Part shown: in pieces, positions 12,018 through 23,310 of the stretch
Numbering within the stretch: the stretch's first letter is position 1
How the letters are laid out: the number at the start of each line of letters is the position of its first letter
NCBI RefSeq assembly: GCF_029227915.1
Contig: NC_079878.1
Location: 1,490,001-1,550,000 of the forward strand
Reading direction: 5' to 3'
Length of the DNA stretch: 60,000 nucleotides
Source: Hydractinia symbiolongicarpus
Taxonomy: Eukaryota > Cnidaria > Hydrozoa > Anthoathecata > Hydractiniidae
Notes under the pieces: model-generated
Database searches by the model: none
What the model was told of the DNA's origin: nothing
The model's input: the letters and a program-made list of their open reading frames with translations, nothing else
Made by a program: the position numbers and the translations under genes

Positions 12018-13700
12018 GCAACAACAAAATGAATAACAACAACAACATTATAACAACAACAACAACACCAGCAACGACAATGACGACGACGACGACAACA
12101 GCAAAAGAACATCATCAACAAAAACAATCAAACAACGATCACGACAATGACAAAGCCGACGACGAAAAAAAAAAATATCAAAGAGAAAATAAAAGTTAAT
12201 ACAAAAAAATAATTTTGTTACCTGTCCACAGCAATAAGGAACAAATTGAGAATGCTTGCTACGTTGCAAAATGAATCACTGATAACCATGAGATAACATG
12301 CTGGCATATCATGACAAAATCTCATATAAAGCTTCATGGAGATGTTGAATGGTATTAGGAAGATTGCATATGCCATGTCGGAGCAGGCTAGAAACAAATA
12401 GTAAGAAACGTTTTGTGACTAAATACGATAGTTTTTAGTTTGGTTATGTTTTGAATAGGCACAAAGTTAAATAACCAGGGAGTAGGGTTAACAATAGAAA
12501 ATTTTAGTCTATTTTGTATGAGATGGTGTGCATTCGTAACCCCCATCAAAACCATAGTAGATAGATAGATGTGCATATTTTACATGGCTAGCCTCACAAA
12601 TATCGAGGGATATACCCTGTCTATTATTTCCAGGAGGGGCCATGGCGTAGATGGAGAGTCCTAGAGTATTTAATGCTCAATTTGAGCTACGCAGACCCAA
12701 TTAGAGCCCGCGCTCTACTAGACAACTCCCGGCAACATCCAACGGCCCACACAGTGTGCCATCTTTCCAATTTCCCTTACATGGCTTGGGTTAACCCGAG
12801 GCTATGGTAACATTCACTCGCCCATGTTGAATCGCCGTCAAGAGGAATCGAACCCCGGTCTCCCGCACAGAGTACGAGAGCTATAACCACTAATCTACGG
12901 CGCCACAATTTGGGTACAAGTGTGAATAAGAAGACAAATGCTGCATGTAGAGCGCAAGGAAGTGTTATCCTTTACAATATACACTTAAAGGAAGGGGTTA
13001 GATAAGCGTAGTGGAAGGATTTTAGTCTATTTTGTACCCAAATTGTGTAAAGTCATAAAAAATCAAGTTCTTATGAACAACGCATAATTCACAATTAATG
13101 GTTAGGCGGGTAGCATAATTTTTTTCCAACGTTTCCTGTGTGCTTGATTGGGCAGTTTTTAAATATTTAATTTTATAAAATGAGCAAGGAGGCCTGTTTA
13201 CGTGTTCCTCTCCACCTAATAATTGGGACCACATGTTTTTTATTTTAAGTTCATATGTGCTAACAATATAAGATACACATATTTTGCACATTTTACTATT
13301 CAGGACACATTCGAGAAAAACCTTAAGCTAGAAAAAGGTTAGTACTGTAAATTATTGACGAGTAAAAAATGCTTTATTTACCTAAACTGACTATGAAATA
13401 TACAGTCACACGATTTCGTAGTTGCTTAGACAACGCAAACGCCATTATGACCAGTGAATTTCCAAAGATACTTGCAATCAAAACCAGCACCATAAAAATA
13501 GCATATGATATATTCTCAGTTGTTCCGGTCCTCGAAATATCACATCCATCTATCATAATGGGAGGCATAAATGTTGTTGTAGTTGTATTATAAAATGTCT
13601 CATTTGGTTCAACGTGGCTAAAAAGCATACTTTGTTTACCAAATATTCCTTTTCCATTAGTATTGGCGCCGTCATCGATGATAAAAAGTATGTTGTCCAT
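10687..13700 (-). CDS. Class A (rhodopsin-like) G-protein-coupled receptor, three exons
   Basis: A seven-helix plasma-membrane receptor that would couple an extracellular ligand to heterotrimeric G proteins; ligand unknown. Minus-strand join: 13700-13382, 12387-12222, 11653-10687, giving 1452 nt and 483 residues. Splice phases match at both joins (GTAAAT...TTTCTAG and GTAACA...ATTTAG). Helix 1 has the GN motif (GNSLVIM, residues 80-86); exon 2 opens helix 2 with LACSDMAYAIF (residue 106 on). The helix 3 end reads VDRF (160-163), DRF instead of DRY. An ECL2 cysteine is near residue 221. Helix 6 has CWLP (323-326) and helix 7 NPIIY (371-375). The loop before helix 6 is very basic, and a Ser-rich tail of about 100 residues could be phosphorylated. 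The N-terminus (about 65 residues) has N-glycosylation sites and no obvious signal peptide, usual for the class. The start is the first ATG of the open frame; an in-frame GTG precedes it. DRF-IAIR-P-RY and LACSD resemble adenosine/melanocortin (MECA) receptors, but the subfamily is uncertain. Confidence 0.9.
11820..12170 (+). repeat. Imperfect (AAC)n trinucleotide microsatellite in GPCR intron 2
   Basis: About 350 bp dominated by AAC/ACA triplets with interruptions (CAT, GAC, AGC), inside the intron between GPCR exons 2 and 3 (11654-12221). Open frames across it on either strand (poly-Asn/Thr or poly-Val/Leu) are products of the repeat and not genes. Confidence 0.9.
12501..13036. repeat. 18-bp direct repeats bounding about 500 bp in GPCR intron 1
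   Basis: ATTTTAGTCTATTTTGTA occurs at 12501-12518 and 13019-13036, perfectly. The enclosed 500 bp contains SINE A copy 1. The arrangement looks like a target-site duplication around an insertion. Next to the right copy, TTGTACCCAAATTGTG (13032-13047) is the exact complement of CACAATTTGGGTACAA (12904-12919), which abuts the SINE head. Confidence 0.65.
12557..12905 (-). mobile_element. tRNA-derived SINE, family A, copy 1 (in GPCR intron 1)
   Basis: Read on the minus strand, the head (from 12905) begins GGCGCCGTAGATTAGTGG, a tRNA-like A box. About 40 nt later comes a perfect B box, GGTTCGATTCC, so it can be transcribed by RNA polymerase III. The body of about 260 bp is shared with copy 2 at 27.3 kb, and the 3' tail is a short (ATCT)n run at 12557-12570. 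It is a retrotransposed, non-coding element that needs a LINE reverse transcriptase. Confidence 0.85.
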
Positions 13701-14308
13701 TTTCACAATTGGATTAAGAAACTAGCATGAATTCTGATTTTCTTTTTTCTTCTTAAATATATTTAACAACCTGTAAATAAATAACAAATATTTATAAACC
13801 TCTAGAAACAGAAAAATACGGTTTTTATAAGAATTTTGAGGCGTAGATTTTGCCAGAAACTAAAAACATACTAGGAAAGTGCTCAGCCTGAAAAACATGT
13901 ATATTATAGACGGTATAAAGAGAAGGTAGGTTACTTTTTCCCTATATTGAAGTCAAAACTTGAAGTGTGGAAGAAACAAACCAATTGCGTTTTTATATTA
14001 ACGAATTCTTAAGTTAACAATTTTAACAATAAGTGTTGTTGTGGAAAAATGAAACCTTCATTTCTTTATAACAACATTTCATTTTTATCTCACAAATAAA
14101 TTTTTCCCGCCTACAATGTAAATAAATGTCTACAGAAATAAAATGATGGGAGGTTCAACAGGCGGTATAAATTGAGAAAAAGTAATTGACGTACAGAGCC
14201 TAGAATAAAAGTAAGAAACCATTAGAATTTACCTCAACGCAAGGAAAAGTAAAATTTAATTACCATACTTTATTAGTATTATGTCTTTGCAATGAGGTAT
14301 AGCTAATT
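13701..14308. other. Region upstream of the GPCR start
   Basis: Presumed 5' untranslated and promoter region of the minus-strand GPCR gene. AT-rich, no recognised promoter element. Confidence 0.4.
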
Positions 14309-14410
14309 ACACTGGCCCATTCTCTACCACAGAGCTCTTTGAGATACATCCCAAAAGTACTTTAAGGTCTTGATCTCAAAGAACTCTGGGGACGAAAATG
14401 ACACTGGCCC
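14309..14410. repeat. Hairpin flanked by a 10-bp direct repeat
   Basis: CAGAGCTCTTTGAGAT (14330-14345) pairs with ATCTCAAAGAACTCTG (14373-14388) with a single mismatch and a loop of 27 nt. The word ACACTGGCCC flanks the hairpin at 14309-14318 and 14401-14410. It may be a small palindromic transposon relic. Confidence 0.6.
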
Positions 14411-17400
14411 TAAAAACACAGTCTAGTGGCTGGTAAAGAAACTTGATTAATTATCACAACATCAACCTGTGGTTTACTGCACATGCTTCCACACATATAC
14501 AGTAATTATTTTTAAAATAAATATTAACACTATTAAATTATATTCCCGCCAATATTTTTCTAACCATTCTGCAGTTGATCTTGACATAACTGAGTTATTG
14601 GACATGTACTTCGCAGTTATAAACAACCACAACTAACTATTAAGTGTCTCGAAAGATACGGATTAGAGATAAATAATAAAGGCACGCATGTGAAAATGAC
14701 GTAAGCGACACAAGATTATTTTTTTATCCGCCATCTTTATTTTGGTTCGCACATTCATTTGTTGTAATGACCTGCGAAAGTTCCGAGGAGTTGTGTGGTA
14801 AATTAGTCAGAGAATCAGAAAATATGTTCTTTCTTATGAAAGACAATTCAGTCAGACTGTAAATGGAAATGTTCCTACTGATTTCTTTTTAGTTGTTATA
14901 TTACCTAATGAATTGGATGATTACAAATGAGGAAAAATTAACAAGAAAGAACATTTCTTTATATACCTCATATACAAATTATGCATTGATGACTAAAATA
15001 TCCCCCGACTATTAATTTCTCCCTTCCTCCCTTTACTACTATTAATTTTCCCCGACTAACCTAAGATATGCCTTAGTTTGTGAGTATTCACAGATTTTTT
15101 ATATATAAATTAGAATGCTAGACCGTGTTTTCCTGCGACTGAAGGCGACATCTTGTGACAAATTTAATGTCGTAAAATAAGTACATATCTGACAATGGTA
15201 CGAAGACCTTTTTTAATGACTGTTATCATCTTATCGTTCATGCACTGGAGATTGCGCATGTGTTTTGGTTATACGCCATCTTGTTTTTAATGACGTAATC
15301 GTAAATAACTGTACACAATAAAACTGCTTAAATAAGATATCATTTAAAGACTAAATAAATATTGCGTTTAAAAATATTTCACGAATTTTGACAATGGTTA
15401 TCATACTCGAGAAAGTTGTTGAAACACTCAGACATTATTCTACTATCCTTCTTACTTAATTTTAACTCAAAGTGCGTTTGAGTACATAAAAAGGCCTACT
15501 TGTGTTCTGTTCTTGTAAAATGAACTGAAAATGTTCTAAATTTGCATAATTGGAAAAAATTTGCATAACATTAGCATAATTAACAACCATAACTAATCAT
15601 TCTGCTAAGAAAAATTTCGTTGTAATCAGCCACATTATGTACTGTTCACTGAGAATTCCTGACTTTGAATCTGCCCTAGATATTAGAAAATGAACAGGAA
15701 CATGCGTACACTCCTTGTTGTCCCTGATTGCAAAACAAAAAGGAAAAGTTGGGATAAAGTTTGGCGTCAGTTAAATGACAAGTTTGAAATAAAAAAAACT
15801 TCGAATGCACTTACCCTAACTTCACTGCGCAATATTTTTGGTGTACAGTATTTATTGTAATGAGCTGCATCCTCCCCTCGGATGAGCACCTTTTCTATTT
15901 TCAAAAATGCACTTATTCAATTAGATGGTATTCGAAGAGTGTGGTTGGTTTTTTTAAAGTATTCATTAAAGCCAAGATAGTACAACAAAATTGATTGATT
16001 TTTGGATTACGCGAAGTCCTATAGTTTATATTTTTTTTCTTCAGTTTACTTGAAAATGTTAAAATCATTTTATTACCTTTCCAGACTATTCCTCATAGTA
16101 ACAAAATTAGCTGATAACACCGGGTATTCGTTTGAATAAATACGGTATAATAGGAGAAAATCTTGTTTCCCTTAGCTGATTTACCCAAAAATTATCAAAG
16201 AATACCAAAAGAGACAAAAGCAAAGTTTGAAACGTGCTTTAAGCATTAAGACTACTGCAAAGTAAAAAGCATCGAAACTATATTCTGTTCTGTCTCTAAA
16301 AAATATATGTCAGAATTTGCAGATCATGTTACATCTGTTTTCACAAAATGTGTGTTTGCTCAAAAATGTCATTATTTTAGAATTTCCCACAACGAATTAT
16401 TAAATGTTTTTTTCAGATGGTCCCGGCTTTATTGGTCAATAATCGGATTGGAAGAAGTACACGTTACCACAAACATTTTTTACATGCTTTTGGTTGAATC
16501 TACCAGTGTATAGAATTTTCATTATAATTTCACATTTAGCTCCTGCAAATTTATTTTGATAAAAACAATGAAACACAACTTAATATCATGAATTATAACC
16601 TATCGACCATACTCGTCAACAATTTTACGCATTGTTTGGGTTAAAATTGTAGAGGAATTTAATTTTGGATGAGATTCACACGTGTAAACGCGGTAGAAAG
16701 GAACCTCCCTATTCCACCCGCGAAGCATCATTGGGCGCTAGTGTTTTTTACAGTAAAACATTTACAGACAGTTTTTAACGCTGTTTCTTTTTGTGTCGTG
16801 TCGCAAAAAATTAGCCCATTTAAGGGAGAGCTCAAAAACAGACGGACAAATACTTTTGCATTTTTTTTATTTTCCTTATTTTATAATGTAATCCCTGCCA
16901 AATTCCTGATAGGAAAGTTGGTTAAAAGCCTTATTAAAGAGAGAAACTGCTTTGCTTTTTTATTCCAGATAATTGAGGACATAGCTTCTATCTCATTAGG
17001 CAGAGACTTAACAATCCAATTTCAGTGGCGCTCTTCATTGCAAATGTGATTGTTAAACAAGCAGAACTTAAAATATCACGGGCCTTGAGGCGTTAAAGAA
17101 TGTCTGTTTTCACGATAGGATTAGTGTTGCAACAGTTGAACGAAAGTATTAAGTAGCGTGTTATTAACATTTTCCAAACTGTCAAAATAAACATACAAAT
17201 AAAGTTTGAAGAGAAAAATAAACACATACAAGGTATTAAAATAGTTCACTTGTTTCGGTCGTATGGTATCAAAGAGAACGAAAAAGTGTAAGATATTTTT
17301 ACATAAAATCAAATGTGTATTGTTTTCTTTGCACAACTCGTTGTTGAAAAAAACAAACATTGCGTTAACGCTCAAGCTACAATTTTTAACATCTTATATT

Positions 17401-20084
17401 TTGTGTAATTTTATGTTATATCTTTAATTTTTTATACCAAAACATGCTTTTTTTATCTACGCCCCAAAGGTATGTCGAAGTAATACGCCAAATTTGACGT
17501 TATTACAACTTTTTAAGTCTGTTCAAAATTATTTTGTCGTGATTTGAAGTCCATATTATGGGTTGTAAATAAAAAACTTACCTTTCCACATTGAGAAAAA
17601 TCAGTTCTACTTCTGTATTCATGTTGATTTCTATACATCTTCCTTGCGTATGTAAGGCTCGATTTCATGGAATGACGTTTTAGCTATGCTCTGTTATCTT
17701 TTGCGTTGTTCTTGCTTTCAGTAGGATATACACACATAAAACTTTCTTTATTTGTTTTTCTCATTATTTGGACATGTTAGATCATGTTTTATTACGCAAC
17801 GAGGAGTTTTTAATATACAACAAAACGGTTAATATTTATAAAAGAAAAATGCACATTAAAAATACATGTTTAAATAAAACAAAATCATAAACAAAGAAGG
17901 AATTTAAAAGTACCATATTTTTTTTGTTAGCGCCTTCAACTGCAGTGTTTACATTTTCAGTGCTGCTGTACATTGTCAACTAAAAAGTGAACTTTAAAGG
18001 GAAAAAGTTTTTTAAATTTTTTTTTCAAGAATGAAAACACATCTTGACGTGAATACTAGCTGGTAAATGCTTTTAACACTAAAAATCGTGGTATGATTTT
18101 GATTAATTAATATTAAGTATAAACTTACCGCTGTCGCAAGAACTTTTTGTCTTGTAATGTAGATAATTAAACATCATAAATTTATTTTAATGATTTAATT
18201 ATTTATGTATTTAGGCTATTGCATCTTTGCGTCTACGTCATTTAAAACCTATGCCTTAATACTGTTAAATCCTCCTGCTTTGTTGTTCCAAAAGTAAGTG
18301 TAAAAAGTGATAAAGTTTTGGTATATGTTGCCATTGCGCGCTTAAATTAATTTTTAAAATGGTTGACAGAATTAGCAAGAGAGAAACAACATTATTTTTA
18401 ATTGTTGCAAAAAAAAAAAGTGAATATTTATTAAATACAAACAAATGGTTTCATGATAAAAGTAAATCAAAATACTCGTTGGTAGCGTGTTAATATGGCT
18501 TTACTCTTGGGGTAGATATTTTTTAGTAAAATTTATTTAATTTTATTGATAATTAAACAAAAATTTTTTCAGTGTCTGTTGAATGTCCTATCCCAATTTT
18601 TGTGAACTTTAAAAAATAATGAAGCAAGTAAGCAAGCACCAATAATAGGTAAAAAAAAGTATCGAAAAACAAACAGAGAATTTCAAATGATCTCACTGAA
18701 ATTGTCTGTATTTCAATACATATCGACAGAGTTATGCCTGCTGCAGCTCCTTTCAGATTTTTAGGACCACTTGTACTACGATATACTTATGCTTACCAAA
18801 TTCAGTCCAAGAAATTGACAATATTGCTTTGTAGCATAGATCCTTAGCATAAATCCTCTATACTACAAAGCAGAAGTAAGGGCAGCCTCACAATTGATAA
18901 AGATCATAGAGCCACAACTGGCACGTCCAGTGGTAGTAAAACTCTCCACCCATTACTCAAACAAATTAGTGAAAATACAAATTATATCAGAAATTCATAT
19001 GTCGTTCCTAAACTTACATAATTGCTGATTCCATCAAGAATTGTCAAAGAAATCTATTAATCAATGACGCCTTGAATATAGCCTATAATATAGTTTCCTC
19101 TGAGTTTATTTTGCGTAAGTAACAATTTCTTTAAACTTACACCTTTTTATATATATATATATCTTTCTTTTTATATAGCTGTCTGGTTTTTGTAATTCTC
19201 TTTTGTTTACTTTAGACATTAATTGCAAAATTTTAATGAAAGATTTTGAAATATCTCAAGCCAGAAAAACAGAACCTCTATTCAAACTTAATTTGACCTT
19301 CCCTTCTATATAAGCAAAGATTTTCATGAACACGCAAATTTCAAAAAAGAATATAAAATAAGAAAAAAATATATATATATACAATAACAATAAGGAATGA
19401 TTACGCAAAGCAGAAAAAAATAAAGTTAGCTAGCCTTATTTCTTTTTATCCATACTTCTTTTGGCGGGAATTTGCTCAAAATGGTAATTTCGAAATATAA
19501 TGTTAGAAAATAATTATTAAACAAAAAAAGTTGTTGGTGAATAATTACCCTATTCTTGTACCAAGACTTCTCCTATTTTATCATACGTAATTGAATATAG
19601 TGAACTTTTCAATAGAGCCTTCTAAATTATCCTTCATTAAATTACACCGCGTCGGATTTTCTTTAAAATTTTGCAACAATATAAACAATACTCCAACGCT
19701 TTGCAAGGAAACGGGTGCAAAGAAAGAAAGAGACCTCTGGAGGCACAGTTTTAACTAATTATAAGTAATATTTCTCCATTAGAGGCCCCTGTTGTTTTTT
19801 TAATAATTTTACATGCATTTTATTACACCTGTTTTTTCAATTATTGTCAGTATAAACCTAATTATAGATCGATAAATTTTGATTGATTAAAGACGGCTAT
19901 AAAATACTCTTTGTGCGGCTGATATTCATGATTCATAATCCTTGTTTTTTCGATTTTTCTGATCGTTTTTCGGTTTGCAAAACTATCAAAACTTTATAGT
20001 ATTTTTTATCATAGTTTGTGCCCCCCTTACAAGGATGTATTTATTTATTTACTCGAAATTCTATACCAAGGTTAGACTCTTTAG
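14411..20084. other. Gene-poor AT-rich intergenic DNA
   Basis: About 5.7 kb with no gene that can be supported. The longest open frames (16669-17049 plus, 126 codons; 17121-17375 minus, 84 codons) have no domain-like pattern, no splice continuity and strongly AT-driven composition. Short (TA)n runs occur at about 19150 and 19368. Confidence 0.5.
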
Positions 20085-20290
20085 TTTTTATTGGTACTGC
20101 TATCAACGAGGGTCGTGCGAAGGAAGGCCTATTGCATTTAAAGCATCCCATTTGAACTCCAAAACTTGTGGAAGCACAGCAATCGCTTAACTTGACAACC
20201 GCCTAAGATATTAATCCTATTCTCATGCTAAATGCTAAGCAAAAAGGATAGATTCACACTTTTAAAATCTCTGAGGTCAGCACTGCTCTG
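20085..20290 (-). mobile_element. tRNA-derived SINE, family D, copy 1 (head missing)
   Basis: Shares its body with 44735-45003: landmark words are TATTGGTACTGCT, GACAACCGCCTAAGATAT and TCCTATTCTCATGCT followed by AAGGAT and ATTCACACTTTTA. The tRNA-like head seen in copy 3 is truncated or too decayed to recognise. Orientation is inferred from copy 3. Confidence 0.65.
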
Positions 20291-21379
20291 TTTAATTTTT
20301 ATTTTTATTTTCATCCACAAACAAGTTACTGTAATTTACAGGGAAGAAGTGATTAGTAAGAGGTGCCAATCTCGGAACAACTACATGTGCCAAACAGGTT
20401 GTTCAATATAAATACGTCTTATAAGTATCTTGTTTTCTTCAAAAATCAAAAACAAGCTTTTCGACATTTTAAAAAATGGATAATTTTTGATAAAATTAAT
20501 TTTAGTATTTGCGCTTGTCACTTCTTTGATAAAATTCGGTACTGTTTCTCATGGATCCTCTTACAAAAAAGAAACATGTGGTGCAGTTTTGAATCGCGTA
20601 TAATTTTTTTTAAAAAAATGATAGCTAAACAAAGAAATTACTTACTTTCATAGAAAACAGAGACTGCTCAATACTTTTTGTTCACAGCAGATGAAATGAA
20701 TTATCATCAGTCAGGCTTTTACAAAATCTTTAAGAGAAAAAGAAAAACACAACCAGACTACCGTCTTTTAACATATCTTTAACAACGTTACTGGTGTTTC
20801 TAATATCATTAGCTACTTATAAAGAAAGATGAGAATATATTGCAAAATATAAAACGTGCTAAAACGGTTAACGTAACAATGTTAATCATCGAAACAGAAT
20901 GATTACATTTTTAATTGCCAGTTTCGTGCACTATGGCAAAACTAAATCTTTCTTGAGATTTGATACTTTCTCAGCTTGCTGGTACCTTTAAGACTAGAAT
21001 ATTTAGCAGACGATTATTTAATGTTATTTAAGTTAAATATTTGGCAGTTAAGTCAATTTTAACAATGTCTTAGTTTTATCGGGTGGTTTTATATAAACAA
21101 TTTACGATTGTTTTTGTGTTGTTCAGAGTGCTACTTTCAAGGCTGATCTGCAGTTGCACCAAAGAATTATCATTTGAAAATACAATGCAGTAAATAAAAA
21201 TAGTTATATTTTTAAGCAAGATCTTTTTGATACGTTTATAAAAAACAACATCCACTGAAAAGAAGAAAAACTTGTATTTTGAATAAAAACCCACCACAAT
21301 CCCTAGTTTGAAATTTTAGGTGAGGAAAATTGTTAATTAAAGGGTTGGCATATACTTATTATTATTTACCCAAACCAAA
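20291..21379. other. AT-rich intergenic DNA
   Basis: Nothing recognised. A 96-codon open frame at 20363-20653 has no motif. Confidence 0.5.
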
Positions 21380-21605
21380 GAGGTTTCTGTGAAGGGGGTT
21401 CTAGTGTATTTGAGCTGCAGAAGCAGTGAAAGCAACAGCCGCTGAAATAGTCAGCCTCCTCAAGTTATTAACCCTATTCTTAAGGTAAACGCTAAGCAGA
21501 GAGGGCCTATTCGTACTTTATAGTCTCTGGAATGAGTCGATTGGGGATTAAACTCACCACTTTCCGCACAATGCTGTACTACAAGGGTGCCCTGCAAGTC
21601 GGAAA
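21380..21605 (-). mobile_element. tRNA-derived SINE, family D, copy 2
   Basis: Diverged copy of the family at 44.7 kb: GTGAAGGGGG, CCCTATTCTTA, AACGCTAAGCAGAGAGG and TTTATAGTCTCTGG appear in the same order. The minus-strand head keeps a B-box-like GAGTTTAATCCCC at about 21552-21564. Confidence 0.65.
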
Positions 21606-22964
21606 TAGGAATTGGAAAATAGCTTAACTTCCCATCGAAAACTTTGTCTTTGAATATAGGTAGAGGCCACAAAAATGCTGCTTTTTAATTTTTGCTTGTG
21701 GTATAAACTTGATAACTGTATATAGTGGGTTAGCTACAGTGGTTAATTCATTCGGTATTAAAAAGTCATTCGGTTAAATACATAAGTAAACAAACAAATA
21801 GATAAATAGATAAAAAAAATGATAAACAGTGTGTTTTAAAACTTTACTCACAACCTTGTAGTGTTTAGTTGAGAAAACAACTTTTCGTTCGTGTCATAAA
21901 ATATTATATCTTTAATTAATGTTATGACTTTTATACAATTTTCATTTTTTCTTTATAATTCTTTTTTTAACGAAATTCTTCAAAAAAGCGCATTGTTCTA
22001 GCTACTTTATTGATATTGTAGAATTCTTTACAGAGTCTAGGTGTTAGATGGTTCCATCCCAGTTTGAAAAACCTAAACTACATCACACTTTCATCTTGAA
22101 ATAGCTACGTATCTACTCTATTTTTATTTACATGTCGATTTTACCATTATTACAACATATTAATATTTTCGTTTTCTTTAGGTTGTGTTACATTTCGAGA
22201 TTTCAGGAGATTTAAACTTACAAAGAAACGAAACCACCATATTTTTAGCACCCATGACGACGGGATAAACTACTTTAAAACAAGACAGGGAAGGTAGACA
22301 GCTCAACTCTAGAAGCTATATGTATTTTTTATCCTCAACAATAAATATACCTGTTATTTTCTCATTTTAACGTAATTCTTAGGCTATGCTTACACAAGCA
22401 AATTTTAAGTTGTATCCTTGCCGCTATAAGCAACTTAATATCAAAATTTTCAGAAGAGGGAAATTTTCGACTTTTGCAAAGGACAAGATTGTAAATAATA
22501 TTCCGTTGCACGGTTATTGCTACTAAAAAGAAATTTAACAAAAGCTTTTGCAGAGTTTTCCGTTTAAAAATTAATTTATAAATCTTTCTATTAGAATCTT
22601 TAAAAGCCCTGTTTAACAATATTTTCAAAATAACAATAGACACGAAAAATGTGTTTGTAAACTCAACAGGCCAAATATCATAGAAAATTTGTTTTTGGAT
22701 AGAAATTAATGTTATGCAGAATGTCATAGAATGGTATTGGTCTTTTTGATTGGCCACACCTTATTGAGCGAGAATTAGCACGAAAATAACAAACATTTGA
22801 AATTTTCTGTTCTCAATTTTTACTTATTCAGCATCTTTTTTTGGTAACTCAAAATATTAACATATCTATCTACTAACCGTTTACCGTCCACAATTCACAT
22901 GCGCGGGTAGAGCGTAAACATGAGTAACTAATAGTGCTAGAAGATTTTACAGTTTCTCGAAGTA
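21606..22964. other. AT-rich intergenic DNA with one motif-less 131-codon frame
   Basis: The minus-strand frame 22362-22757 (131 codons) is hydrophobic and Lys/Ile/Leu-rich but has no recognisable family pattern, no splice sites fitting other exons, and a composition expected from AT-rich DNA. It is not called as a gene. Confidence 0.45.
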
Positions 22965-23031
22965 GAACCTATACTATATAGAACCTATACTATATAGAAC
23001 CTAAACTATATAAAACCTATACTATATAGAA
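22965..23031 (+). repeat. 16-bp tandem repeat, about four units
   Basis: Units GAACCTATACTATATA repeated about four times with single-base changes (the third reads GAACCTAAACTATATA). The array abuts the head of SINE B, so it may be slippage at the insertion target. Confidence 0.85.
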
Positions 23032-23033
23032 CC

Positions 23034-23310
23034 TTTAGATGGTGTAGTGGTAGCGCATTCGGTTTGTAATCATAAAATTCCAGGTTTGAGTCCCCACTCC
23101 GGTGCACTTTAAATGTAGTGTTGACAGTCCATTTGGCGCCATCTACTGACCGCTAACCGGCTTGTGTTGCAGGCAAGCAAGTTAGGGCAATGCTATAGGT
23201 GGCAGTGGTAATGTAACAAAGTTGCAGTCAGAAGATAAGAAGAGCCAACCGTTAGAATAAAATCCCCAAGGACATCAAAAATTCTCGTTACTTACTTATT
23301 ACTTTCTTAC
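23034..23310 (+). mobile_element. tRNA-derived SINE, family B
   Basis: Head GATGGTGTAGTGGTAGCGC (A box) followed by GGTTTGAGTCC (B box) at about 23083, a body of about 200 bp and a (TTAC)n-type tail (GTTACTTACTTATTACTTTC). The tRNA-like head lacks a proper anticodon-arm fold, so it is a SINE and not a tRNA gene. Confidence 0.75.

Noticed and set aside
11747-12127. Poly-Val/Leu frame (minus) and poly-Asn/Thr frame (plus)
   Set aside because: Produced by the AAC-rich microsatellite inside a GPCR intron.
12830-12905. tRNA gene candidate (minus strand)
   Set aside because: The same head and a long shared body occur at 27.3-27.7 kb with an (ATCT)n tail; this is a SINE.
16669-17049. 126-codon plus-strand frame
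   Set aside because: No motif and no splice continuity; surrounded by motif-less AT-rich DNA.
18880-19130. Possible LINE or pol fragment (words resembling reverse-transcriptase text)
   Set aside because: Too short, with stops in all frames and no conserved catalytic motif visible.
22362-22757. 131-codon minus-strand frame as a small membrane protein
   Set aside because: Composition is what AT-rich DNA gives by chance; no credible helix arrangement or family pattern.
23034-23110. tRNA gene candidate
   Set aside because: A and B boxes are present but the sequence does not fold with a normal anticodon arm and acceptor stem, and it continues into a SINE body with a TTAC tail.
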